Of a stretch of DNA of 64,000 bases, positions 17,160-25,126 are shown in pieces (position 1 is the stretch's first letter; the number at the start of each line of letters is the position of its first letter). This DNA is from Henriciella pelagia (lineage in GTDB: Bacteria > Pseudomonadota > Alphaproteobacteria > Caulobacterales > Hyphomonadaceae). The position numbers were made by a program, and so were the translations under genes. The notes below the pieces were generated by a model. The model made no database searches and was not told the origin of the DNA. It saw only the letters and a program-made list of their open reading frames with translations. Location of the stretch: assembly GCF_002088945.1 (NCBI RefSeq), contig NZ_NCSU01000015.1, positions 1 through 64,000 on the forward strand, given 5' to 3'.

Positions 17160-18118
17160 TGGAACGCAGCACAGCAACAGTTCAACATGCCGAGATTCTG
17201 ATTATTGGCTCGGGCCCAGCAGGCTGGACAGCGGCCCTCTATGCAGCACGGGCCATGCGAAAAACCCTTGTCGTGAGCGGCCTGCAGCCGGGTGGCCAGC
17301 TGACAATTACAACGGAAGTCGAAAACTATCCTGGCTTTGCCGAGATCCAGGGCCCGGAGCTCATGTCAAAGATGCAGGATCATGCGCTTCAGATGGGGGC
17401 CGAGATCTCGGAAGATCATATTGCCTCAGTTGACTTCAGTTCGCGTCCCTATCGCGCTATCGGCGAAAGCGGCGTAATTTACACTGGTGATACGGTCATC
17501 GTCGCAACCGGCGCACAGGCGCGCTGGCTCGGCCTGCCCTCCGAGAAAAAGTATCAGGGGTTTGGCGTATCTGCATGCGCAACATGTGATGGCTTCTTCT
17601 ATCGGGGGAAAGAGGTCATCGTTGTTGGCGGGGGAAATACAGCCGTTGAAGAAGCACTCTTCCTGACGAATTTCGCGAGCAAGGTGACGATTGTCCATCG
17701 GCGCGAAACCTTGAGGGCCGAAAGGGTTCTTCAGAACCGCGTATTCAATCATCCGAAAATCGAAGTCATCTGGAACAGTACGCTCCAAGAAGTGCTGGGT
17801 GAGGACAATCCGCTGGGGGTCACCGGCGTGCTCATCCAGAACCGGGAAACAGGCATCGTAACCAGCCTTCCGGCTCATGGCGTCTTCATTGCAATTGGGC
17901 ATGCGCCCTCAACAGCCCTGTTTGAAGGTAAGCTTGCAATGAAGCCAAATGGATACCTGGTCACGTCTTCCAACTCGACAGCAACCAATGTCCCCGGCGT
18001 GTTTGCCGCAGGTGACGTCACCGACGAGACCTACCGGCAGGCAGTCACAGCGGCCGGACTGGGGTGCATGGCCGCGCTGGAGGCAAACAGAATGCTCGAA
18101 GAAGTCACGCTAAGTTGA
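17159..18118 (+). CDS. Thioredoxin-disulfide reductase paralogue
   Basis: A 319-aa flavoprotein with the complete TrxR plan: FAD motif GSGPAGW, the redox CATC motif in SACATCDGFF, NADPH motif GGGNTAVEEA with HRRxxxR, and the C-terminal GDVTDETYRQAVTAAGLGC. It is visibly well over half identical to the second TrxR at 58702-59670, which stands outside the catabolic cluster and is more likely the housekeeping enzyme. This copy overlaps the SDR stop and follows the CMD pair, so it may be a dedicated electron donor for a thiol protein in this operon, or for an unlinked thioredoxin. Confidence 0.93.
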   Translation: MERSTATVQHAEILIIGSGPAGWTAALYAARAMRKTLVVSGLQPGGQLTITTEVENYPGFAEIQGPELMSKMQDHALQMGAEISEDHIASVDFSSRPYRAIGESGVIYTGDTVIVATGAQARWLGLPSEKKYQGFGVSACATCDGFFYRGKEVIVVGGGNTAVEEALFLTNFASKVTIVHRRETLRAERVLQNRVFNHPKIEVIWNSTLQEVLGEDNPLGVTGVLIQNRETGIVTSLPAHGVFIAIGHAPSTALFEGKLAMKPNGYLVTSSNSTATNVPGVFAAGDVTDETYRQAVTAAGLGCMAALEANRMLEEVTLS

Positions 18119-18135
18119 GACGAAATTTAGACTGA

Positions 18136-18348
18136 ATGGGCTTCTGGGACGCATTCCGCTTAAAGGCTACGCAACACCGCGCTCTGAGAGTCGCGATTAT
18201 CGTCGGAACCGTTCTTACTCTGATCAATCAGGGCGATCTAATTCTGGCAGGGTCTGTCCCTGAAATCTGGAAAGTTCCACTGACCTACCTCGTGCCCTAT
18301 TGCGTGTCGTCCTACTCAAGCGCCGCGATGCTGTCTTCCAAGGCATGA
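18136..18348 (+). CDS. Small two-helix membrane protein, NrtS-like
   Basis: A 70-aa protein with two hydrophobic segments (about residues 18-35 and 45-65) and the pattern LxLINQGDxILAG followed by LTYLVPYCVSSYS. That pattern matches the NrtS family, small proteins linked to nitrate/nitrite transport in cyanobacteria and also found widely in proteobacteria. The start lacks a clear ribosome site. It lies 17 nt after the TrxR paralogue, at the end of the plus-strand cluster. A nitrate role here is unproven. Confidence 0.65.
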   Translation: MGFWDAFRLKATQHRALRVAIIVGTVLTLINQGDLILAGSVPEIWKVPLTYLVPYCVSSYSSAAMLSSKA

Positions 18349-18749
18349 GCTAACGCGGCGTACACTGCTGCTGCTGAACCATTTCCTTCGCTGAGGCCGA
18401 TACTCGACATCTCAAAGGCACTGCAGGTTAGAGGACTCAGGTTTTTCGGCTGAAAATAGCCCTCGGCATTTCTCGCTCACTGCACACGGAGCGCACACGA
18501 AGGTCCGTACACCTTTGTAATGTATTATTTTTTACCCCTTCCATCATTGCATGCATCCAGCCGCATAGCGATCGAAAGACTTGCAAAACCACTCAAGCCC
18601 AAAACACCAAAACCCTCTTTTGTACATCTTCGCTAGAGTTGCTAGCGGCTGCCGACGTTGGCCTGCTTCATGTCTCGCTACCAGCTCGACCAAATGGGAT
18701 ACTCACTCAAAAGTCAGTCTGGTCGGAAATGTAGACGGCTGGTTTCGAG
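18349..18749. other. 401-nt intergenic region at the left side of the recombinase element
   Basis: No convincing gene is seen on either strand. The stretch is richer in A and T than the flanks, with a run around 18525-18545 that could be a promoter. I looked here for a second copy of the tRNA 3' end present at 20571-20614 and found none, so this is not a recognisable second attachment site. Confidence 0.6.
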
Positions 18750-18956
18750 TTGAGGATGATCCTGTTGAGCCGGCGCAATTCAGATAAAGTTGAATCAGCA
18801 AACCGCGCCACGAAACTTGTGGGCATCGACAAGTTTAGTCCTACCGGTAGTTTCAACTTGGAACCGGATGAGAATATCGTTCGGATCGTCAAGCTGTTGG
18901 CTCGGCAAAAAGCCGAAGAAGACTTCGCGAGGGCCACCGGCAAATCAACAAGCTGA
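18750..18956 (+). CDS. Small hypothetical protein upstream of the serine recombinase
   Basis: An open frame of up to 68 aa ending 8 nt before the recombinase ATG. The first codons are uncertain: TTG 18750, ATG 18756 or TTG 18765 (TGAGGA lies 8 nt before the last). The C-terminal 45 residues (LVGIDKFSPTGSFNLEPDEN, then a helix with VRIVKLLARQKAEEDFA) look like a real, soluble, partly helical protein. The spacing indicates cotranscription with the recombinase, perhaps as a directionality or regulatory factor; this is inference. Confidence 0.55.
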   Translation: MRMILLSRRNSDKVESANRATKLVGIDKFSPTGSFNLEPDENIVRIVKLLARQKAEEDFARATGKSTS

Positions 18957-18964
18957 GAACAGCC

Positions 18965-20614
18965 ATGTCTAAAGTTGCCATCTACGCCCGCTTTTCCTCC
19001 GATCTGCAACGCGACGCTTCAATCGAAGACCAAATCCGTGAGTGCCAGGCACGTGCGGCGCGCGAAGGATGGACGATCGTTCAGTGTTACACTGATCACG
19101 CCATTTCCGGTGCCTCGATGAACCGGCCAAGAATACAAGCCCTGCTCCGCGACGCCCAGGAAAAGAAGTTCGATATCGTGCTAGCCGAAGCGCTGGATCG
19201 TCTGTCGCGTGACCAGGGCGATACCGCACACCTTCACAGGCAGATGAAGTTCCTTGGCATTCGGATCGCCACGCTGGCGGAAGGAGATGTCGGCATTCTC
19301 GACATCGGCTTCAAAGGCGTCATGAACCAGCTCTATCTCGACGACATGAAAGAGAAAGTGCGCCGTGGCCAAAGAGGCAGAGTGGAAGCGGGAAAGATCA
19401 CGGCCGGCCTCGCCTATGGATACTCTGTCGTCAAAAAGTTTGGTCCCGATGGAAAGCCTGTTGCGGGAGAACGGGAGATAATCCCTTCGGAAGCTGCCAT
19501 CGTTCGACGGATCTTTCAGGAATACGCGCTGGGTAAGTCGCCTCGTGCAATTGCTGTTGATCTCAACCGCGAAAACATTCCATCGCCACGTGGAGGTAAA
19601 TGGCACCCTAGCACGATCGCCAACAGCCAAAGGCGCGGACTCGGGATCATCAATTGCGATCTCTATAGAGGAAAGATCATCTGGAACCGGACTACGGAGC
19701 TTCGTGAACCAGGAACGAACAGGCGCATTCCGCGCCTCAATGACGAGAGCAAACTCGTCACTGCTGATGCAGAACATCTTCGCATTGTACCTGACAAACT
19801 CTGGCAGGCAGTCAAAGAGAAACAGGAAAGGACCGCCAAGGGAGCGAGAACATTCAGAGACGCCAAGCGCCCCAAATATCTTCTCAGCGGCTTATTGAAA
19901 TGCGGTGAGTGCGGCGGCGGTTTCAACAAGGCCAACCATGGCCGCTATGCGTGTTCGTCACGCCGAAACGCCAAGTCCTGCGAAAATCATTTGGCCATTC
20001 ATCAGGACGATCTGGAAGAGGCCGTCATTGGCGGTCTCAGAGCTCGCTTGCTCACCGACGAACTCCTGCAAGTCTTCTGCGAAGAGTATACGCGCCACAT
20101 CAACAAACTCAGCATGGCCAAGAACGCCAGGGTCAACCAGCTGCGGACCGAGCTCAACAAACTTCACAAGGCGAAAGAACGCTACCTTACTGCGATCGAA
20201 AACGGCGTACCCGCTGAAGAAGTCCGCGACAAGATTATCGCGGCTCGAGATCGTCGAGAGGAAATTGAGAAACAACTCGAACTGACAGAAGAGACACCCG
20301 TTCTCCTGCATCCAAAGATGGGGGACCACTACAAGAGCCAGATCGATCGTCTGGTAAAGTCTCTAAATGACGAGAGCTGCAATCTCGAAGCTCAAGAAAT
20401 TCTTAGAAGCCTGATCGACAAAGTCGTGCTGACACCGAATTCAGCGCGCGACGAACTTGTCATCGACCTGCACGGCGACCTCGCTGGCATCCTAGCGGTG
20501 GCCGAGTCTCGCCAGGATACCAGCAGGCGGGCAGCGAAAACCGGAACTGGTCGTAGTCCGGTACTACTGGTGGTGGGCCCGGAGGGACTTGAACCCCCGA
20601 CCAGACCGTTATGA
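18965..20614 (+). CDS. Large serine recombinase ending inside a tRNA gene
   Basis: A 549-aa site-specific recombinase. The N-terminal resolvase domain (about 1-145) has YARFSSDLQ with the nucleophile serine near residue 11 and LDRLSRD with catalytic arginines. A recombinase domain follows (about 155-260), then a zinc ribbon with CGECGGGF and later Cys residues (about 310-355) and a coiled coil (about 375-430). Such enzymes integrate and excise phages, islands and conjugative elements. The last 13 codons (GPEGLEPPTRPL then TGA) are read from the antisense strand of the tRNA at 20571-20647, with the stop in its anticodon loop. This is expected if the element's own attachment site lies at the recombinase 3' end. 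No relaxase, capsid or other mobility gene was seen nearby. Confidence 0.92.
   Translation: MSKVAIYARFSSDLQRDASIEDQIRECQARAAREGWTIVQCYTDHAISGASMNRPRIQALLRDAQEKKFDIVLAEALDRLSRDQGDTAHLHRQMKFLGIRIATLAEGDVGILDIGFKGVMNQLYLDDMKEKVRRGQRGRVEAGKITAGLAYGYSVVKKFGPDGKPVAGEREIIPSEAAIVRRIFQEYALGKSPRAIAVDLNRENIPSPRGGKWHPSTIANSQRRGLGIINCDLYRGKIIWNRTTELREPGTNRRIPRLNDESKLVTADAEHLRIVPDKLWQAVKEKQERTAKGARTFRDAKRPKYLLSGLLKCGECGGGFNKANHGRYACSSRRNAKSCENHLAIHQDDLEEAVIGGLRARLLTDELLQVFCEEYTRHINKLSMAKNARVNQLRTELNKLHKAKERYLTAIENGVPAEEVRDKIIAARDRREEIEKQLELTEETPVLLHPKMGDHYKSQIDRLVKSLNDESCNLEAQEILRSLIDKVVLTPNSARDELVIDLHGDLAGILAVAESRQDTSRRAAKTGTGRSPVLLVVGPEGLEPPTRPL
20571..20614. other. Probable attachment site (tRNA 3' half shared with recombinase 3' end)
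   Basis: The 3' half of the minus-strand tRNA, from CCA to the anticodon, doubles as the end of the recombinase reading frame. In tRNA-integrated elements the 3' part of the tRNA is the crossover region and the element lies on that side, here to the left. The displaced copy was not found in the window, so the other end is outside it or has decayed. Confidence 0.55.
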
Positions 20615-20647
20615 GCGGTCCGCTCTAACCAACTGAGCTACAGGCCC
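20571..20647 (-). tRNA. tRNA with CAU anticodon, probably tRNA-Ile2 (CAU)
   Basis: A 77-nt tRNA on the minus strand with encoded CCA. The acceptor arms are GGGCCTG and CGGGCCC, the D arm is GCTC-AGTTGGTTA-GAGC, the anticodon loop is CTCATAA and the T arm is GGGGG-TTCAAGT-CCCTC. Positions 4 and 5 form C-G pairs, as in tRNA-Ile whose CAU anticodon is modified to lysidine by TilS; elongator Met tRNAs usually have U4-A69. Identity is inferred from these pairs; Met remains possible. Confidence 0.85.
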
Positions 20648-20750
20648 GGATCTAAAATTTCTTGTGACCATCTTCTCGATGACACGAAGCCGCCGCAATG
20701 GCCGAATTATATCCGGAACGCAAGTCCCTGACGCTGAAAGGAGCTCAGAA

Positions 20751-21536
20751 ATGCAATTGCCAAACGCCCGAATGATCGCAACCATCGCCGGCGCAGGCGC
20801 TCTCGTCGCCTGTGGAACCAGCATGGCGCAACAGGCCCCCGCCAGCACGCTCAACGTGCCCGGCGAGGCGCCTATTCCATCCTCGCACCCAAACTCGATC
20901 CAGCCGGAAACCACCCTGCAGATTTCCGCGACCGGTGAGGTTTCCCGTACTCCTGATATTGCCACCATCACCGCCGGCGTGCAGACTGAAGGCAAGACCG
21001 CATCCGAAGCCATGTCGCAGAACGCCTCGCGCATGCAGGGCGTCTATTCAGCCCTGCGCAGCGCTGGCGCCGCCGACCGGGACATGCAGACGTCCAACCT
21101 CTCCCTGCAACCGGCCTATGACTATTCCGGCCGGGACGGCAGCCCGCCACAGGTGACCGGCTATACGGCGAGCAACCAGCTGGATGTGAAGGTCCGCGAC
21201 CTCGCCAATCTCGGCAAGACGATGGACGCCATTGTGTCCCAGGGTGGCAACACCATCTCCGGCCTGCAATTCGGTCTCGATGACCCATCCGACGCGCGTG
21301 ACGAGGCTCGCGTCATCGCGATCCAGAAAGCCGTCGAGCGCGCCAACCTCTACGCCTCGGCGACCGGCTATCGCGTCGCACGGATCGTGACGATTTCAGA
21401 AAGCTCCGGCGGCGGCTACCAGCCCATGCCGATGATGAGCATGCGCGCCGAAAGCGCCGATCTATCAACCCAGGTATCCAGCGGCGAAGTTGGCTATTCG
21501 GTTGACGTGACCGTGACGTTCGAGCTTCGCAAATAA
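20751..21536 (+). CDS. SIMPL-domain (DUF541) periplasmic protein
   Basis: A 261-aa exported protein. Residues 1-25 form a signal peptide ending near SMAQQ. The SIMPL domain follows (TLQISATGEVSRTPDIATIT, YTASNQLDVKVRDLANLGKTMDAIVSQGG, AVERANLYASATG, and the final VDVTVTFELRK). The family is oligomeric and linked to envelope or oxidative stress, without a settled activity. The ATG at 20751 has AAGGAGC 7-8 nt upstream; the longer frame from 20664 starts near the tRNA and is not used. It is monocistronic, with a strong terminator 15 nt after the stop. Confidence 0.87.
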   Translation: MQLPNARMIATIAGAGALVACGTSMAQQAPASTLNVPGEAPIPSSHPNSIQPETTLQISATGEVSRTPDIATITAGVQTEGKTASEAMSQNASRMQGVYSALRSAGAADRDMQTSNLSLQPAYDYSGRDGSPPQVTGYTASNQLDVKVRDLANLGKTMDAIVSQGGNTISGLQFGLDDPSDARDEARVIAIQKAVERANLYASATGYRVARIVTISESSGGGYQPMPMMSMRAESADLSTQVSSGEVGYSVDVTVTFELRK

Positions 21537-21550
21537 GTTCCAGACAAGAC

Positions 21551-21591
21551 AAAAGCCGCCGGTCCCTTCCATGAAGAGCTGGCGGCTTTTT
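21551..21591. terminator. Bidirectional Rho-independent terminator
   Basis: Arms AAAAGCCGCC and GGCGGCTTTT pair perfectly around a 20-nt loop, with T residues after the plus-strand arm and A residues before the other. It lies between the convergent SIMPL gene and panD and can serve both. Confidence 0.85.
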
Positions 21592-21624
21592 CTATGCGCG
21601 GGCCAAAACCCCTCGCAAGATTGC

Positions 21625-21990
21625 CTAGTAGGCCGCGCTTGGCGCCTTCATTTCATTGGCATCGTCAAGCAGGACCACCGTTGGCGCATGCTGGCGGGCC
21701 TTTTCCGCATCGATGGATGCGAAGGCCGCGATGATCACCTTGTCGCCGACAGAGAAGTGGCGGGCCGCAGCACCGTTCACGCCGATGGTCTTGGAACCGC
21801 GCGGCGCTTCAATCGCATAGGTCTGGATACGGGCACCATTGGTGACGTTCCAGATATCAACACGCTCATTGGGCAGGATGCCGGAGGCGTCCAGAAGCTC
21901 CTGATCGATAGAAACCGAGCCTTCATAGTGAAGGTCACACTGGGTGACCGTCCCTGAATGAAGCTTGGCCTTGAGCATGTTCAGAAGCAT
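21625..21990 (-). CDS. panD: Aspartate 1-decarboxylase
   Basis: A 121-aa protein of normal length for PanD, which makes beta-alanine from aspartate for pantothenate and coenzyme A. The self-cleavage site Gly24-Ser25 is in HYEGSVSID, where the pyruvoyl cofactor forms; Lys9 and the NGAAAR segment are also kept. The start at 21990 places the cleavage site at the standard position. It stands alone, convergent to the SIMPL gene. Ordinary biosynthetic gene. Confidence 0.96.
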   Translation of the reverse strand: MLLNMLKAKLHSGTVTQCDLHYEGSVSIDQELLDASGILPNERVDIWNVTNGARIQTYAIEAPRGSKTIGVNGAAARHFSVGDKVIIAAFASIDAEKARQHAPTVVLLDDANEMKAPSAAY

Positions 21991-22260
21991 GAATGCGACT
22001 CCCGTGTTCCGATACGCGGCCTGTTACCGCCTCATTCGATATGGGTACAGCCTACCCCGAGGTAAAGAATGATACCGCACCGCAATAGTCATGCCATAAA
22101 GCATAGTTGGCGCTGCAGGTGAAGCCACCTTCGCCTCTGCAGGAGTTACAGCAGCGCAAAGGCCCTGAACAATTCCCTGATACGCCACTGGTTTATTGCC
22201 CTTTTCTGCCCGCCCGCCATGCAACCCTCGCATAGGCCGTGACGTTCTTGTTCCAATCCT

Positions 22261-24048
22261 GTGAGGTCCGGTTTGCTCGAATTCATAAATGCGCATGCGG
22301 CGTGGGTCGCGCTGTTCATCCTGCTTTGCATGTTTGCGAGCTTTGTGGCCGAACGTATCAATCCGGCCGCCACAGCGATTGCTGGAGCCGGAGCTTTCCT
22401 GGCCCTTGGCTACGTCAATGAAGATCTCGCCCTCGGTGCCTTTGCCAACAGCGCTCCGGTCTCCATCGGTGCCTTTTTCATTCTCGCCGCGGCGCTGCAG
22501 CGAACCGGGGTGCTGGAATATATTGCAGGCCGCATTCTCGCCATCGCAGACCGCTCACGGCTCGGCGCGCTCGGTCTTGTTGCCATCGTTGCGATCCTCG
22601 CCTCGGCCTTTGTCAGCAACACGGCCGTCGTCGTCATCCTCGTGCCGGTCGTGATCGCGCTGGCCCAGAAGCTTTCAATATCGAGCAAGCGCCTCCTCAT
22701 TCCGCTGTCATACGTATCCATTCTCGGTGGCACGATGACGCTGATCGGCACCTCATCCAACCTGCTCGTTGCCGGTGTTGCCCAGTCACGCGGGCTGGAG
22801 CGGTTCGGCATCTTCGAGATCACGGTTGTCGGCTTCATCACGCTGGCGATCTGTTTCGCCTTCCTGCTCCTTCTCGGCCGCTGGCTGCTGCCTTCGGGCG
22901 AAGGTGACGCCAATGCCAGCCCACAGCAGCGCCAGTTCCTCACCGATATTTTTCCGAACGCAGACAGCAAGGTGATCGGCCAGCTTCCCGAAGATGTTCC
23001 GGCCCTGAAGGCAAAAGGTGTCACGCTGGTCTCGCACCGGCGCGGCAATCGCATCCTCTCCGCCGATCATGAGGACCGTGTCCTTGCCGCCAATGACCGG
23101 CTGACCATACGCGCCACGCTTGAGGAGTTGCTGACCCTGTCAACCGGGCAGACGTTCAAGGTTGGCTTGCGCGTGCGCCGGGCCAATCCCGATGAGCCCT
23201 TGCAGGCGCAGGCCACCATCTCCGCCACCGATGCCAATATCGGCCGCCCACTATCGCAGCTTTCGCACCTGTCCAATTACCAGATAACTGTGCGCGGCCT
23301 TGCCAGGCCCGGCAATACACCTGGGCCGACACTGGCCGCCTGCCGGGTCAGGGCGGGCGACCATCTCCTGCTTGAAGGCTCAGAAGGCACGCTGCGCGCA
23401 CTGTCGAACTCGACGCCTCTGCTCATCGATCACGATATCGGTGCCGTCCCGTTTCGCCGTGGCCATGCGCCAATCGCCATTGCGACCCTCGCCGGCGTCA
23501 TCATCGCCAGTGCAATCTTCGGCACGCCCCTGGCCGTGGCCGGCCTGATTGGCGTTGGCATTGTCATGGTCACCGGCTGCATCAGCAGCGATGATGCCTG
23601 GCAGTCGCTTCACGCCAGCGTACTCGCCCTGATTGTCGCCATGCTCATCGTCGGGCGCGGCATGGAGGAAACCGGCGCGCTCAACCTGATCGTGGAGGCG
23701 GTCTCGCCCGTGCTCATGGCAGCATCGCCTTTCCTCGTCCTGCTCGCTATCTACGCGCTGACCTCGCTGCTGACAGAACTCATTACCAATGCGGCAGTCG
23801 CCGTCATCATGACCCCGCTGGTCATCTCCCTCGCCGCCTCTCTCGGCATGGAGCCGCGTGCCCTCGTCCTCGCCGTGATGTTCGGGGCCAGCGCGAGCTT
23901 TGCCTCGCCCATTGGCTACCAGACCAATACGATTGTCTATTCGGCGGGCAACTACCGCTTCAGCGACTTCCTGAAGATCGGCCTGCCGATGAACGTAATC
24001 GCCGGCCTCGCCTCCTGCACGGCGATCTGGCTACTTTTCGTGCGCTGA
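22261..24048 (+). CDS. SLC13/DASS-family permease with two TrkA-C domains
   Basis: A protein of about 595 aa. About five membrane segments are followed by two RCK_C/TrkA-C-like soluble domains (near residues 215-295 and 300-385), then more membrane segments. The two helical-hairpin substrate/sodium motifs are visible as GTSSNLLVAG and ITNAAVAVIMTP, with a final GYQTNTIVYSAGNY. Members carry sulfate, dicarboxylates or related anions, often with Na+. The start may be GTG 22261 or TTG 22273, the latter with GAGG 6 nt upstream. Its 3' end overlaps the convergent VOC gene by 18 nt. Substrate not determined. Confidence 0.88.
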   Translation: MRSGLLEFINAHAAWVALFILLCMFASFVAERINPAATAIAGAGAFLALGYVNEDLALGAFANSAPVSIGAFFILAAALQRTGVLEYIAGRILAIADRSRLGALGLVAIVAILASAFVSNTAVVVILVPVVIALAQKLSISSKRLLIPLSYVSILGGTMTLIGTSSNLLVAGVAQSRGLERFGIFEITVVGFITLAICFAFLLLLGRWLLPSGEGDANASPQQRQFLTDIFPNADSKVIGQLPEDVPALKAKGVTLVSHRRGNRILSADHEDRVLAANDRLTIRATLEELLTLSTGQTFKVGLRVRRANPDEPLQAQATISATDANIGRPLSQLSHLSNYQITVRGLARPGNTPGPTLAACRVRAGDHLLLEGSEGTLRALSNSTPLLIDHDIGAVPFRRGHAPIAIATLAGVIIASAIFGTPLAVAGLIGVGIVMVTGCISSDDAWQSLHASVLALIVAMLIVGRGMEETGALNLIVEAVSPVLMAASPFLVLLAIYALTSLLTELITNAAVAVIMTPLVISLAASLGMEPRALVLAVMFGASASFASPIGYQTNTIVYSAGNYRFSDFLKIGLPMNVIAGLASCTAIWLLFVR

Positions 24049-24438
24049 CGGGCCGATCCGCCAGGGCGGAAACCGGCGCATCTCGCCCGCCTGATAGAGG
24101 CAGATACGGTTTCCGGCCGGATCCCTCAGATAGGCCTCGCGCCATTTCCAGCTCTGGTCGACCGGCGGCGAGATGAAGCTCAAGCCTGCCGCGACAAGCC
24201 TTTCATATTCCGCGTCCAGGTCATCCACCTCGAAATAGACGAGCGGGTCGTCGGCACCCGGCCAGCCCTCAACATGGTGCAATGAGAATGTCGCCGGTTC
24301 GTCCCAGCCGTCAGCCGGACATTCGAACCGCGCATAGCGCGGCGGGCTGTCGACGATCTGGATGAGGCCGAGCGTCTTGTAGAAAGCAACACTCTTCTCA
24401 TATTCGACGCATGGAACGGTCACCTGATTGAGCCGCAT
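24031..24438 (-). CDS. VOC-family (glyoxalase/bleomycin resistance-like) protein
   Basis: A 135-aa vicinal-oxygen-chelate protein with the beta-alpha-beta-beta-beta repeats typical of the fold (NQVTVPCVEYEKSVAFYKTL, LVYFEVDDLDAEYERLVAAG, YLRDPAGNRICLYQ). Metal-ligand candidates are the initial Gln and the final Glu/Asn positions, so catalysis is uncertain. Its ATG overlaps the stop of the small ORF at 24438-24620 (TAATG), which itself overlaps YjbQ, so the three are probably one transcript. Confidence 0.85.
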   Translation of the reverse strand: MRLNQVTVPCVEYEKSVAFYKTLGLIQIVDSPPRYARFECPADGWDEPATFSLHHVEGWPGADDPLVYFEVDDLDAEYERLVAAGLSFISPPVDQSWKWREAYLRDPAGNRICLYQAGEMRRFPPWRIGPSAHEK

Positions 24439-24620
24439 TATCCAATCCCCCGGAGGCCGTCATGGCGCATCACAAACGAAAAGGTCCGAAATCGACCCGT
24501 GCCGGCTGCCTTCTCTGCAAGCCGCACAAGCGCCAGGGCGCGCCGCTGCAGTCCCGCGAACGTTTCCGCCAGCATGCCAAACGTGTTGCCGCCGACCGTG
24601 AGGCCACGAACGCCGCTCAC
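24438..24620 (-). CDS. Small ORF bridging YjbQ and VOC genes
   Basis: A 60-aa open frame. Its GTG start overlaps the YjbQ stop (TAGTG) and its TAA overlaps the VOC ATG (TAATG). The encoded protein is basic and partly helical (TFGMLAETFAGLQRRALALV). The exact fit between two real genes and a GC-rich third position speak for translation; I recognise no family. It could also be a chance frame in a 180-nt gap. Confidence 0.5.
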   Translation of the reverse strand: MSGVRGLTVGGNTFGMLAETFAGLQRRALALVRLAEKAAGTGRFRTFSFVMRHDGLRGIG

Positions 24621-25126
24621 TAGCCCAGCAGGTGCAGCACGACCTGCCGCGTATGCGGACGGTCACGATGCTCGAACAGGTATAGCCCCTGCCAGGTGCC
24701 GAGCAGCATCTCGCCGCCGCTCACCGGAATGCCGATCGAGGTCTGCGTCAGCGCGGCCTTGATATGGGCGGGCATGTCATCGGGCCCTTCAGCGTTATGG
24801 ATGATCCAGCCCATGGACGGGTCATCGGAGTGCGGCACGAGCCTTCGAAAGAACGTCTGAAGATCGGCTTGCACATCCGGATCGGCATTCTCCTGGATGA
24901 GCAGCGAGCAGGACGTATGCCGCACGAAGACCGTCAGCAGCCCTTCGCTCACCCCGCTTTCACGCACGAACTGGCGCGCCTGGCGCGTAAATTCGGTAAG
25001 GCCGGGGCCGCTCGTCGAAATGGATAATGTGTCGATCATGCGCGCCCATTGATAGGGCGTTGGCCGCATCCTGTCAGCCCAGCTGCGGCAAGGCTCGCAG
25101 GTTTCGTCAGGTGCACTCGTGTTCAT
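24620..25126 (-). CDS. yjbQ: YjbQ/UPF0047-family protein (secondary thiamine-phosphate synthase type)
   Basis: A 168-aa protein. Signature stretches are VFVRHTSCSLLIQENADP, WIIHNAEGPDDMPAHIKAAL and LLGTWQGLYLFEHRDRPHTRQV, with the conserved His/Glu residues. E. coli YjbQ has thiamine-phosphate synthase side activity; its main role is unsettled. The ATG at 25126 has AAAGG at 8 nt and gives about 30 extra N-terminal residues before the usual start near MIDTLSIS (25039), so the shorter form is possible. Its 5' end runs divergently from the zinc metallopeptidase. Confidence 0.88.
   Translation of the reverse strand: MNTSAPDETCEPCRSWADRMRPTPYQWARMIDTLSISTSGPGLTEFTRQARQFVRESGVSEGLLTVFVRHTSCSLLIQENADPDVQADLQTFFRRLVPHSDDPSMGWIIHNAEGPDDMPAHIKAALTQTSIGIPVSGGEMLLGTWQGLYLFEHRDRPHTRQVVLHLLG

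Noticed and set aside
18349-18749. A second attachment-site copy of the tRNA 3' end
   Set aside because: I found no match to the sequence of 20571-20614 in this gap, so the element's far end is not placed here.
22024-22296. A 90-codon minus-strand ORF between panD and the DASS permease
   Set aside because: It overlaps the permease start, lacks a ribosome site and encodes a low-complexity, motif-free sequence.
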